Shown: positions 1 through 11,370 of the stretch, in pieces
Numbering within the stretch: the first letter of the stretch is position 1
How the letters are laid out: each line of letters opens with the position of its first letter
Origin: Cloeon dipterum
Lineage: Eukaryota; Arthropoda; Insecta; Ephemeroptera; Baetidae
Reading direction: 5' to 3'
DNA: 64,000 nt
NCBI RefSeq assembly: GCF_949628265.1
Contig: NC_088788.1
Span: 13,640,001 to 13,704,000 of the forward strand
The notes under the pieces: generated by a model
The model's database searches: none
Seen by the model: the letters and a program-made list of their open reading frames with translations, nothing else
Told to the model about the DNA's origin: nothing
Position numbers and translations under genes: made by a program

Positions 1-1122
1 AAAAATCTTACACGTTCTCATGCTGGACAACCACAAATCAATATCATGTAAGATTCTGAATCACCAGCCAGCCGTTGAAAACCCATAGACTGCACTCCTT
101 TCTGGTCACAATAAAAAAGATAGTAAGTTTACGATATCTCGTGAAACCCCGCCAATCACCCTCCTCTCCCTTGTGATCCAAGTGTCCTTATAAAACGTCG
201 AGAATTTAAAGCAATTTTCAAAGAGTGAGATTCTGTATCTTATTTCACGAAAAATTCCCTCTATGAAGTCTGTTGGTTGCAGACAGATCAATAAATAACT
301 TTTATTTTTATTTATCAATTTAATCACATCCTTGATGTGTATATTTTTTGTCTATTTTCCCCATAAAAATAAAAATTGGTCAACGCTAAAAAGATTTCGA
401 TATTCTTGTCTAAAAACCAACATATCTCTGGACATTTATATAATCTGTGTTCTAAGGTGAAACAAATAGGTAGATTGTAACTCTTGTAGTGCTACAAAAA
501 CCTGCAGAAAGCAGTTTCAGGCGTTCATGGCCCTATTCGGGGACGTTTTTCTTCATCGTTCGCGGATATCTCTCCTCCGCATGCATCTTTTTCTATTAAG
601 CCCGTATCTGTTTGGCCCGCAGCTTGGTATATACCGCACGCTCCATTCGGAAGCAGAGACTGGAAATCACGTATCTGGAAATGCGCATTCCCCAGGCCAC
701 CCTCCGCTTTTCACATGCAGGGAAAGAACAGTAGTTGCCATTCTGAAAGTCGGTAAATAAACTCATCCTGGCAGCAGATAGAGACTGCCTCCTCTTTTGA
801 AAGCGCGCTGACGACTGAGATATTACGCGATCAGCCGTCCCGATATACGCGGCGTGAGTTGCGATAGCGCGCAGAAACACGCACTTTGCAATGATTCCAG
901 CTCTTTTTTCCCCCGGCCTGTTTTGTGTGTGTGCTGTGCAGCCTCATGGGGACGCGGCTGCGAATCTTGATGACATGTGCGTGCAACACACACCCACCCC
1001 CATGCTAATGCATATATTCCGAACGCAGCCTCACTGTTTGGACCGATGCCACTGCGGGGATAAATCAATTTTGCCCGGCCTCATTTGGGAAATGGGCCGG
1101 CGAGCAGGCGGCGGCGGGCAAG

Positions 1123-1183
1123 TATAAATTGCGCCCAGCTGTCACCAGCTCGCGAAAAATTGAGCTCAGCCGCCGACTTTACG
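1123..1183 (+). promoter_or_regulatory. possible TATA promoter with short leader exon
   Basis: TATAAATT at 1123-1130 follows a G/C-rich block. About 55 bp downstream is a splice-donor-like ACGAG/GTAAAA (exon end 1183). A good acceptor (TTTGCAG, ending 1719) lies 16 bp before the receptor start codon at 1736. A TATA promoter, short non-coding exon and 535-bp leader intron would fit. This rests only on motifs and spacing; other transcripts could use either site. Confidence 0.3.
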
Positions 1184-1571
1184 AGGTAAAAGTGGCAAAG
1201 TCGTCGCACAGGATGAATGCGTGCGCCGCTCTTGATTAAGTGCACTTTGTCAGGGGGCAAATTGCACCCGCGTCACTTGTTATAAGGTCCTCTGTCGTGA
1301 AGAACACGCGTGTTTTTTTATGCCAGGCCCCCTCCCTGCGATGTTGAGATAACTAATTTGAAATACTTCTCAGCAGCCCTTTCTGTTATTATTACTTTAA
1401 AAAAAGCATGAAGGAATGAAGAAAAAGTATCAAATTTAATTACGTCGTTTGCATTGTGCAGATGACATTAATCAGCGGAGAAATTTGATCGTATCATTTG
1501 CAAAACGTTTCAACTTTTGTGATAAAATAAAAATTGACGATACAACAAAGGGCGCTCCCGTTGTCTGTATT

Positions 1572-1587
1572 GATTTCCGATGGTAAC
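1572..1587 (+). promoter_or_regulatory. X-box-like motif upstream of gustatory receptor 1
   Basis: GATTTCC-GA-TGGTAAC resembles the RFX-factor X-box (GYTRYY, 1-3 nt, RRNRAC). The right half matches and the left half has one mismatch. It lies about 150 bp upstream of the receptor start codon. RFX factors drive genes of ciliated sensory neurons in insects, which would suit a chemoreceptor, but a one-mismatch site is expected by chance now and then. Confidence 0.25.
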
Positions 1588-1735
1588 AGCATACTATTTT
1601 GATATTTAGAAACGCAATTCCGTTGATTGCAATTTGAAAAGACTCAACGATGAATATCGGACGCGCTTGGAATTATATAAATGTCAGCTCTAACTTGTTA
1701 ATGTCATTTGCATTTGCAGCCATCTCGTAATACGA

Positions 1736-3277
1736 ATGGAGAAATTGCAGAGCTTAATTTCGCCACACACCAAACTCGTTTTTGCCTTGAATTCGTTTTT
1801 CGGCTTGTCATGCACAAGGGCAAGAAGTGAAGGTAGAGAACGGCTGCAGCAAATTTATGAAGCGTTTGTTTTATTTTTGTCATTTTTCTCTTTCGCAAAA
1901 TCAATTCACGAGGTTTTCAGATTCCAAAATAGAGGCATAGACTTATTTCTTTTCATTGGCAACATTTTCATGATAATTTATAACTTCCAAATTTTCGTCC
2001 CTTCAGCTTATTTAAAGCTCCGCCAGCGCTCTTTTCAGCGTCTGGTCGATGGATGCTTTTCCCTATCCAGCTCCCAAAAAAATGTCTTAGCATCCAAGCT
2101 AGACTCGAAATTGTTAACTATCATCCCTTTGATTGTTGCAATCCTTGGCGGTGGATTCCACGTCTTTCTAATTTTATGGAGAATCGAACACAGTGCAACC
2201 CACAAGCATATCAATGACACCATGAGAATCGAGTACAAAGGTCAATTCCTTGAAATGTCGTTCAATGCCTACCTTTGGTCAAGGGTAGGCCTAGGACTTG
2301 CATCATCGTTCCTTGTCTTAAAAAAGTTTACTCACAACACGGCTGTAATACTTTTGATTACATCTCAGAGCGATCATATCCGTTACTTGAGGATTAGCTT
2401 GAACTCGGTCTTTAAGAGTCAACAATTCTTTAAATCTTTCAAACCAACCAATAAAATCGGCACTTTTGACGACTGGATCAATCATCAGCAAAGCGTTTCT
2501 AGGTAATTTGAACTTTATGATAAGGGCAGCATACTGACCGATTAATTCAAAGGTTAATTGGCAAATTCAATTATTTCATCATGCCGTACCTGCTGATCAC
2601 AGTTCTTGGAAATTCCGCCACGCTCTGCCTACTGGCATTCACAGTAACAAAGGTAAATATCCCTCTCCATACTTGATTGATTTTTCCGTATCTCCCTTGA
2701 GTGCGCTTCAGCTCCACAAACGACTTAAAATTTCCATTGGTAGATGTCGATATGAGGGAGATCTTTTAAGTTTCCAGTTGAAATTAATTCCAGCTTCCTT
2801 TTATGTATTTTCTGATAACTTCTACACAAAGAAACTTCCTGTTCGGAGTAACTTAAACAAAAATCACCCTTTTGTTTAAGTTTGCATCCTGAATGGATTT
2901 TTTCCTTTTTTCAGAACGAGAACGTGTCAAGAGTATTCATCTACTGGTATTACATATTGATCTGCTTGACGGAACTGGGCGTCTTTTGTTACGTCGGGCA
3001 TGCACTGAAAAAAGAAGTAACGATATGAAAAATGCAACTTTTCTCTGTTTACCATTTCGTCCTTCTGCAGGGTCAAGAGTTAGTCAGCACGGTGAACCGC
3101 GTGCCCATTCTTTCCGAGAGTTGCGGAGTGGGACACACGTTGACGCGGATTGCAGCCGATTGCACCAGTTCTTTGAAAGTGCAGTGTGGTCCGTTTTTCG
3201 AGCTGTCCTTCGAACTTTTAGTCTCGCTTTCGAGCATCATCCTCACCTACTTTGTGATCCTAGTTCAGCTGAAATAA
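1736..3277 (+). CDS. gustatory receptor 1 (7TM chemoreceptor, 4 exons)
   Basis: Four exons, 1736-2502, 2553-2652, 2915-3016 and 3071-3277, join in phases 2-0-0 with GT-AG borders to give 391 aa, a normal length for insect gustatory receptors. The long first exon carries hydrophobic helices from about residue 15 on. The C terminus ends TYFVILVQLK, close to the family signature T-Y-hydrophobic(5)-Q-F/L just before the stop. The family forms ligand-gated cation channels in the membrane of taste and other sensory neurons. The paralogue at 27412-28890 has the same exon pattern and shares words such as FALNSFFG/FSLNSFFG and SCGVGHTL. The ATG at 1736 was chosen because homology to the paralogue begins there. 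Poly(A) signal at 3361. The ligand cannot be inferred, and assignment to the odorant-receptor branch is less likely. Confidence 0.85.
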
Positions 3278-3360
3278 TGTGTGCAATTGAAGTTTGACGT
3301 CCTTTCCATTTGCTGACTTTTCTTATTCCTGCCAAAGCCAACCTACTTTCCGAAGAAAGA

Positions 3361-3366
3361 AATAAA
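3361..3366 (+). terminator. poly(A) signal AATAAA for gustatory receptor 1
   Basis: AATAAA lies 84 bp after the receptor stop codon, in an A-rich context. Its position fits a short 3' UTR. Confidence 0.5.
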
Positions 3367-5040
3367 TATTTGTACGGGTCTGCTGGAGAGAGCAGGAACG
3401 CTGAAAATGCCGGCGTAATTGGCGGCCATTGAGTGGCATCTCGTGGGCGGACGGAGGTATTCGTATTGCCGGCACCTCGCCGTTGTTGCTCCGTTGCAGG
3501 CAAACAAATAATTATTCCGCACATTCCGCTCGTATTCGGCCTGCCGCTCTCGCGCATTAATCCAATTATTTTCGAGTGGCGACAAGCTGAAAGCTGAAAT
3601 TGCCGCTGATTCAACACAAGAGCGGAAAGGGATGACTTGCATTGAATGAATTCATTTGTGTATCTTACTCGAACCTCATTGTCAGTGCCTCAGGGTGCAC
3701 GGGCACGTGAGAGAACACTGAAGGAAACAATACGCACGTCTTTAGTCGAAGAAATTGGATTAGAGCCGCCCGAAACTCGCATCCTTTCATTTCTTTCTAC
3801 GGCTGTGTCTTTACTCGACAGGATATTTGCAGGCGTTTTTATAAAAGTAAATCAATTTGATCAAACTTCTGGAAATTACCGATTGCTCTCCGGAAGTGTC
3901 CATCAATACTCGTCACGACCAGAAATGGGGGATGATTAGGAAACAGGTCGTGAATCAGATTTTCGCTCGTGAAATTTATCTTGATTCCTTTTGCGCGGGC
4001 GAGAATGAAAAACGACTTTTGATATTTCCACTAGCGATGATCTGCAAATGCATACGATCGGGAGAAAGGTCGTCGCCGCAAGTGGCGCGGTCAAATCCAT
4101 TTTAAGAGGCAATATGCTGACCGCACGAGAGATTATTAAGCACACTCTCGAAAGAATCTCTCCCAGTCACCGCAAATATAGCATTTCCGCTGAGCAAATA
4201 CATCCGCTGATATTGCCAAACTTTTTTATTCATCCACCGCGAGTTATATCGCTGGAGAAAAACCAAAAACGCGCCGACGATCCATAAATTTGTAGATACG
4301 TCTCTTTTCATGGGTGCATGGGGTGAATTCATAAAAAGCAGCAAGCAGAGAGCACTAGCTGATAATAAAAAAGCTGGCGTATCACAGAGAATTTCATATT
4401 TGCTCTTGCAAACACGCGTAGCGGAACGGCATTAAAATTAGTTGCGATTCTATTTTATTCTCTTGAACATAAGCGCGGCGTAGTAAATTGCGCTCGCTTT
4501 CTGGCTTTCCAAGGGGAAGCGAGCGCACGATAAAAGGCTGAATTATACACCCTTGTAAATCGATTTGCAGATTGGGACGACTAAATTCGCGCGCTCTAAA
4601 GAATGAATGAAAACGAAAAGGGGCTTTCCGTGAGGATTAAACCCTAATTATTTCTAAAGATGAATAAAATCAGTAATTTGCAATGAGCGTTAAAAAGCCG
4701 AAACGGGTAATGAGAAAGAAACAAAAAAGTGTAATTCAAAATGATGGTTTTTAAAATAAAAAAGGCACAGCAAATCTTCATTTTTGCAGGTTTTATGGGA
4801 ATCTGTCGGAAAACTTTGGGAACATTCTTTCTCATTTCCTAATGAAGCAATTTTAAAATTAAGGTTGTGCTTTGGATTTCTCTCTCGCTAAGCTAACTGA
4901 GCTATAATAAGTTTCTCTTAAGGTATTTAGGACCGCGGGGAAAATTTATATGTGGTTTATATACCTTCATATTTCGAGAAATTCAATTTTGAAACATGAA
5001 AAACAAGAATTGTTTAAATTTTTCAAATATATTAGTGATC

Positions 5041-5155
5041 GCTAAATCTTGGTATTTCTAATCATCAGAACTGCAAAAAAACGCACACCGCTGGACTCGT
5101 CTCGACCTCCCCTTTGGTGTACTGGATGGTTATAGGTGTGTTAACCCTCCACCCG
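5041..5155 (+). repeat. diverged solo copy of the palindrome's 336-bp unit
   Basis: By eye this stretch matches the start of the tandem unit inside the large inverted repeat (compare 13699-13810). Shared landmarks in the same order are AAATCT, TCTAATCATC, a run of A then CCGC/ACCG, GACTCGTCT(C/T)GAC, TCCCC, GTGTACT, a GGTTATAGG/GGGTATGAG block and AACCCTCCACCC/AACCCCC. Divergence is clearly greater than between the two arms, so this is an older copy. No terminal repeat or target duplication is visible around it. Confidence 0.6.
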
Positions 5156-7361
5156 AAATAACCTTATTTAAAAACTAAAGCTACGTTAAAATCTGGTAAT
5201 GCTAGAATTTCTGACTATAACATGATATTTAAAAGAAAGCGCTTTTATTTCTTTGAAACAGTCAATTTAAATCCTTTTGAACATCTCACCGTTCGCCAGT
5301 TCTGAAGCGACTCACCTGCTGTCAGAGTTTAAGAAGTAGAGAATTGTTTCTCGCAGCTCGTGTACAGGTTCATTATGCCGAGGAAATTATGACCGACAGC
5401 GTTCCTCTTTTTGTTTTAATTCAAACTGGGGCGCCACAAAGACAAAGTTTGAGGCATATTAATCAGGTTTGTCAATTAATCGCGAATTTGCCATTCTCGC
5501 GCTCGCGTGCCACCTCTTTGCGTTTTATTGCGTAATATTAATGTCATTTCTTGATGAGAGTTCGCGGAAAAGTAATAAAGTTTTATTACGCGCGCGCCGC
5601 ATGAGAACACTTTTGCGAGAGCACCCTCATTCGCAGCACACACAGTACGCGTCTTGTCATATCGGACGGGTTGCCATCAAGGAAATTAGTATTTGCTCGC
5701 CTAGGCATGGTGCTTTGGATATCGGTTGGATGAAAAACGATAATAATGAAATCCTCGGCTGTGTAAACAAGAGAAACGAGGTTAAACTCACTGGCGCCTG
5801 TTAGCTTGCCAAGAAGGAAATTGAAAATTTCGCTCTAAAAACTGCACACCTGTGAAAATGAAACCAGTCTGTAGTTTGCAATTATGAATACATTAAAACT
5901 TATGAGCTTGGTATAAAGTTGGAGCGTTCAGACATGCAGAATTACGCAAGCATCAAATCGAGTTTTGTTTGAAAACTATAATGGTGCTCGTTCTATGCAA
6001 ATGTAGAATTAAATAATTTGCTCCTGCTCTACGTTTGTTACTTGTTATTTTATACGGGTTTATTCCACAAACATAAACATCAATGCATGATTAATGCAAT
6101 AGGAACATACAATTTGTTTGAATGTACGAGAGTTAGATTAACTAGATAAACAAGCTCTATTGCGAAAGTTTTAATCTGCATTAAGCTTAGAAAATTGTAG
6201 AAACAGAAGAAAAATTATATGTCATGAACAGAACTTAAGTTTAGTTTGGTATAAGATTTAGCATTTTATTTTACTTTTCACTGTTGAATATTCCTGTTTG
6301 AACTTCCAAGGTGTTCATTTAAAATATTTTCGAAAGATTATATGTAATGATTCAGGGAATTAAATCAACCAACTAAACAAAATATTTTACGGTTGCTTGG
6401 TGATGAAATCAATCCGATCTTTAATTTTTTCACTAGCCTTTTTCTCGTCTGTTTCGATATAAACGATGTAAAATTTGTGCTTCGATTTTTCTAGTGAATA
6501 AGAGGTATTAGCCGGCCGCGCTGAATTTAGGGTCACGTGGGAAGCCACCAAAACTTGGGCTAGGCTGCAGTAAAATTTTCGAAAAAAATTAATAAACAAA
6601 TGTCGAATAAAGACATTAGCCTCCGGTCTTTCGGGCCGTTGAAGCGAACTTCGCTTCTTAAACTTCGTCAGTAACGCGCCAGACGCCGGCAACAGCTGAG
6701 GTAAAGCTTAACACCAATAAGCCGCTGCTTCAAAATTTCGCGATTGAACTGTTTTTAGAAATATAAAATCAATTTGTTAAATATTTGTAATTATTTCCAA
6801 GAAGAGTTAAAATGAAAGAATTTAAATTAATTTTTTGTCAGCTGGTTGGTTCCTTTAAATTTAATGTTGTTGCAGAGATCCATTCCTTTTTGCGAGAAGA
6901 TAAGGGTTTTGTTTCATCTAATTTTCAACAACCATCACTTTGGTTGCTGTCATAACTCTTGTGTTCTTCTCTAAATCACACTTTACTCAAACAAAGCAAA
7001 GCACCGCATGCAAATTGGATTCGCATTGGCAGAGCGTCAAACCTAATTAAAATCCATCGGCTCTGTAGTAATTACTGTAATTAGTGCGCGGCTGCAATTC
7101 CGCAAAGCTCTTCACAGCACATCCGTCGAATAATTCCAGCCTCTTTTGCATTAGCTGTTCCGCGCCTAATCCGGCCCAATTACCAAACTTGGTCGTGCCG
7201 TTTGCGGTGTGAGAGAGCCTCCACAAAAAGATAATTTCGAGATTAATGCATGGATGTTGCTGCAGTAGAGCTCCTGCTTTCGCTCTCTCGCCGCTCTGTG
7301 CACGCATTTCGGATCGTGAATTGTTAATGAGCACGTCGGCGGGTGGCGGAAGTCTTTCATG

Positions 7362-7399
7362 TCTCTTTCTCTCTCTCTCTCCCACACACAAACACACAC
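7362..7399. repeat. CT/CA compound microsatellite
   Basis: A (CT)n run at about 7362-7382 passes directly into a CA-rich run at 7383-7399. CT/GA tracts can bind GAGA-type factors at arthropod promoters, but no transcription unit can be attached to this one. Confidence 0.7.
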
Positions 7400-10300
7400 C
7401 GCCGCCCGAGTTCATTTCGCACCCCTACAACGAAATCTGTCTCTCCAAATGACACACTCGTGGGTGCACGAACGCGCGCGATACTTTTTATTATACCGTT
7501 TCTTTTACAGCGCACGTAGTCTCTTCTCATTTTGCTCAGCGATCATAATGCCGCCGAGCCCTCAAGTAGGAAAAGGCAAATTTTATGTGTCTCAGACCGC
7601 AACAACCCGAGGAGGAGGTTTGCAGACGGAGTGTTTTGCGTCCTTCATGTCCTTCATGAAGGGCACTCACGATTGTGCAACAAGGATAAAACTTTTCTCC
7701 AAGAATGAGGCCTTGCATCGCAAATGGAACAGAAAATTGGCATCGGTTGGAAGGGGTTTCATTTGTTCCAGAGAAAATGTGCAAATTGGTTTGCATTTGT
7801 TCCTGAATACATTATTTTAAATAAAACTGATGAAGATTGCGCTGCAGATATTGAAACTTCTTGCAATATATCCGCTGCGTTGGCCACGTGAGTAGCATTT
7901 CCTGATTTTATTTAGTCAATATCTACCAATAACGCCCTGGAAGATGGGAAACGTCCGTAACTTTTATTCCTAAAAGCAGATTAAATATTGAAACAAAAAG
8001 ATAATATAACTTTGAAGAACGCAGGATCAAATTTAACGAATCATATTAATTTGAATATTCTTTACTGCTGGGGAAAATAGGAATTTTAAATGATTTTTTG
8101 CTTGCTTCTATCATTACAAATCTTGATGAATTTTATGAGCATATATGTTGGCTCGAAAAAAAAATAAAATCAATATAAGAATTTGAATTGAAACAGATGT
8201 AAACCAATGCTCTTTTGAACCGAGGCAGGAATCAAGCCCTCAAACGACAAGAGCGACGAATAAAAAAACTCACACCGTCTGTTATGACCGGCAAGCTCTC
8301 AAAAGTGCAAAATATGGTCCGATTCCATTAGAGCAAAGAGCTGTAATCGCTCGCTCGCATTGCCATTTGCTCGGGGCGAAATAACCGGAAATCGCCCATT
8401 CGCGAGAATGACGCAACCGTTTCCACGATCGCGCGCGCAAAACACTTTGCCGCATTCCGCTGTTCCACCCCCGCCAGAGCCCCCCACGTGCAAAAAAACT
8501 AGATGAGAATAAAGCAATCGAACTGACCGACTACGAGGCAGAAGAAGAGCAGTCTCTTGTCCAGCGTCGGCCGCTCCATTGTTACCAAGCCAGGGTGCAC
8601 CGACACCGGGACACTATGTGTGCTGCTGCTCGGCGGGCGAGCCGTCCGCTAGGCGCGCAGCATCTGAATGGGGGGTGATAACGAAAGAAAGGGATGCTGG
8701 AGCTCTGCACTCGGGCGGGCTCCAGCGTCGCGGGGCGTCACGTGATCGCCCTCGCGCGCGCCGTGTATTATTTGGATGCTCCGGAGCTAGAGGGTGCACT
8801 GGGGCTGCCCCACTGCCGCCTCCACCGCGCGCCGAACCACCCTCTTCTTCGCACGCGCGCGGGGGTGGCTCTCTGCCGGATTAGCTGCGCCGCGCGGCAA
8901 TGCCAGCGAGACCCTTCTCGCCTGTCCTGCATGTGTGAACGTGTCGCTGCTGCATCCCTCTCGTCGGAGCTGCGCTGCTGCTTTTGCGAAAGGTCAAGGT
9001 CGACCGGCGAGCACGCACCCACACCGGCTTCCCGCAACTCTCCAGCTCGCTCTAGGAACGCGTGTGCAGCACTGAGAGCGATGTCGAGAAAAGCAAACAT
9101 TTCCTGGCGTTTAAAAGGGTCCGTGCCAGAGGTCGATAGGCTTGGAACAAAAGGTCTCTCTAGAATGCAACAATCGCCTTTCCCTTCAAACAGACTGAGA
9201 ATATGCTAGAAAAAAGAAGAAACATTTTTATTTGAGCTATGTGGAAAACGTCCACGTTCTAGGTGGAAGTAGAACGTGTTTCATAATTTTAAATGAAACA
9301 TTTTTGTTCATATACACAGTTTTGAAACAAAGAAAATTATATTTTTAATCTACAATAAGGCATATAGAAATTGTTTGTCACCACTTTTAAAGTTGAATAC
9401 ACACGGGAAAAGGAGTAGTTTTTCCTTATTCTTTGGACCTTTTGGCTTCCAAATTTTTGTCATACAAGTAACGTGTTAAAATCCTGCTGTTTGATGTATT
9501 ATTGAATCTCATTGGATTTGTAAGGCCTGTGGGAGTTTTCGTTTCGGCAATTTCAGCAATTTACGGTCTTTAGAAAAAGGCAAAGCACTAAAATATGATT
9601 TAATTAAAAATTTGTTTGTATAAGACATTTGAACATTCTGAAAACATCCAGAAAATTTCTATGAGCCAATGTTCTGGGCTTTGTAAAAATTATAGCACCC
9701 GTTAATAGCACTCAATTTTTATCACGGTATCCCGTTTGAGATGGGCGGCCCCGTGATATCGAACAACTCACGAAAACTCCGCAACCCAATAACGATATGT
9801 CTAAATTTATTTAGAATTATTATTTTTAATTTCTGCTCAGCACATCCCGTGGGCTATGAGCTCACCGAGTCTTAATAACACCAGCTAGCGGATAACATAG
9901 GTCCCGAGTAGCCGCAGAGGAGCTTGGGTCCAATGTGGCCATCTTTTCGCCTCCCATCACCGAGATCTTTGATTAAAATGCCAGACAGACATTTGTCCAT
10001 GAAGCCGCTGGGAAGGAGCAAGTGACGAGTCGGCGCTGGTGGGGCTCCCAGGCACGTTGAGCTATTTAAACATTTCGATTCACTTAGCCAACCACCTTTT
10101 GCCATCTCTGACATTGGGCAGACAGTATTAGATCCCTGAACTGCTCAAATATCTCCCATATCTCCTGAGAATGCCTTAACAATGCGAGCAGAAAAACTGG
10201 ATCTCATCTTTTTAAATATAGATTGAAAATAAAAAATCTTATTTAACGGATTTAACGCAAACTGGCCTCAAAATTCGATTTTTACAATTTCCGACATTTC

Positions 10301-11370
10301 CTAAGTAATATTGGTTGAGAGGATTTTACACCATCATATTTATAGCTAAAACAAAACCATCCGAATGGAAAATAATATAATTTTGTCAGTTATGATAACT
10401 GCGCATTCAGGAGTAAAAGTAATTTTCTGCCAATAAGCGTAAAACTTTCTTGAAGGGTAGGAACGAGACAGCTAATGAGTGAAGCTAATATAATATTTCC
10501 ACTACTTTTCATCGCAAACAGTTAACAAGATAATTGAATTATTGATCCACTAAACTACCACTTCTCACTAAAAGAATTATGAACGTTTCTCCACCAGTAT
10601 ACTAGAAGTTACCCTGCTCTTCTATGCTTGCCACGCACTTCCCGTGAGGACGCGTGAGGCAAGTTTTCTCGGGACGAAATTTGCCTCATTTGCCTGGAAG
10701 AGCACCTCAAGGGGGGTAGCTCAACTTTGATTAGACACGAGGCTGGCAGCCGTTGCCCCGAGGCCGAACCAGAAGACCCGGCGTCATTTTATGCTGACAG
10801 AGTCATGAATGAATGTGTGCGTGTTGTGTGTTTGAGTGCGCCTCGGGTTCTCTGTCTCTGTGGTGTAAAAGCAGGAGGTGTGTGTGTTGCTTGTATTTGC
10901 GCAGACTTGCAGCTTTTACGACTTGGCATAGATGCTGGGCTATATTTTGTCTGCGGGGTTGTTTTATGTGTGCGCGGCGACTCGTTGCTTTTGCATCAGC
11001 AAGCCGAGCGGAAAAGGAGGTGGAATGATGAGCGTTTCAAAACTGTGTTGTAATGAATGGCTTGTTTTTACGTTTCTTATGAATTATTGTAGCTAAAAAA
11101 TTGGTCACGGATGTCTTTTGTTTCGCAACATCCTTGTGACAGCTGAAAATCAAGATTTATCAGACGGATAAGAGCATGTATTGCAGCGTCTGTGTTTTTA
11201 TGAAGACGGTAATTTGGTGCAAAATATTGCGAGATGGCGAAATCTTCGTCGGTTGGATGTCGAATTCTGAATTTATTATTCTGTTTCTCATGATAGCAAT
11301 TTTGCTTAATCATTTTTATCAAATTTGTTCGCTGTGCTCTTCAACGGATGAGAGATCACCAAGTGTTGCT

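Larger units (their letters stand above)
1..1735. other. intergenic region left of the first gustatory receptor
   Basis: No convincing coding region is visible. Open frames at 527-760, 596-880 and 823-1127 overlap one another on both strands and show no domain, signal peptide or splice pattern. The stretch at about 820-1190 is relatively GC-rich and holds a possible TATA promoter (1123-1183). From about 1330 to 1735 the DNA is AT-rich. A likely splice acceptor ends at 1719, so the receptor that starts at 1736 may have a non-coding first exon further left. Confidence 0.5.
3367..11370. other. 8-kb gene-free stretch
   Basis: I see no supported gene. Open frames here (for example 3243-3617, 5469-5804, 6387-6692, 7047-7415, 7359-7820, 8694-9209, 9872-10114, 10727-11053) lack recognisable domains, acceptors/donors in phase, or signal peptides, and several overlap antisense frames of equal length. 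The block at about 8560-9080 is strongly GC-rich with many CpG, unlike its AT-rich surroundings, and could be a promoter or enhancer island. The region also holds a degraded repeat at about 5041-5155 and a CT/CA microsatellite at 7362-7399. Confidence 0.5.

Noticed and set aside
8694..9209. 171-codon open frame on the + strand
   Set aside because: It lies in a GC-rich island where stop codons are rare. Equal-length frames overlap in other phases and antisense, and there is no domain, signal peptide or splice context.
9872..10114. 80-codon minus-strand frame that looks somewhat codon-like
   Set aside because: No acceptor/donor pair in phase, no domain and no neighbouring exon was found. It could be a pseudogene fragment but cannot be supported.
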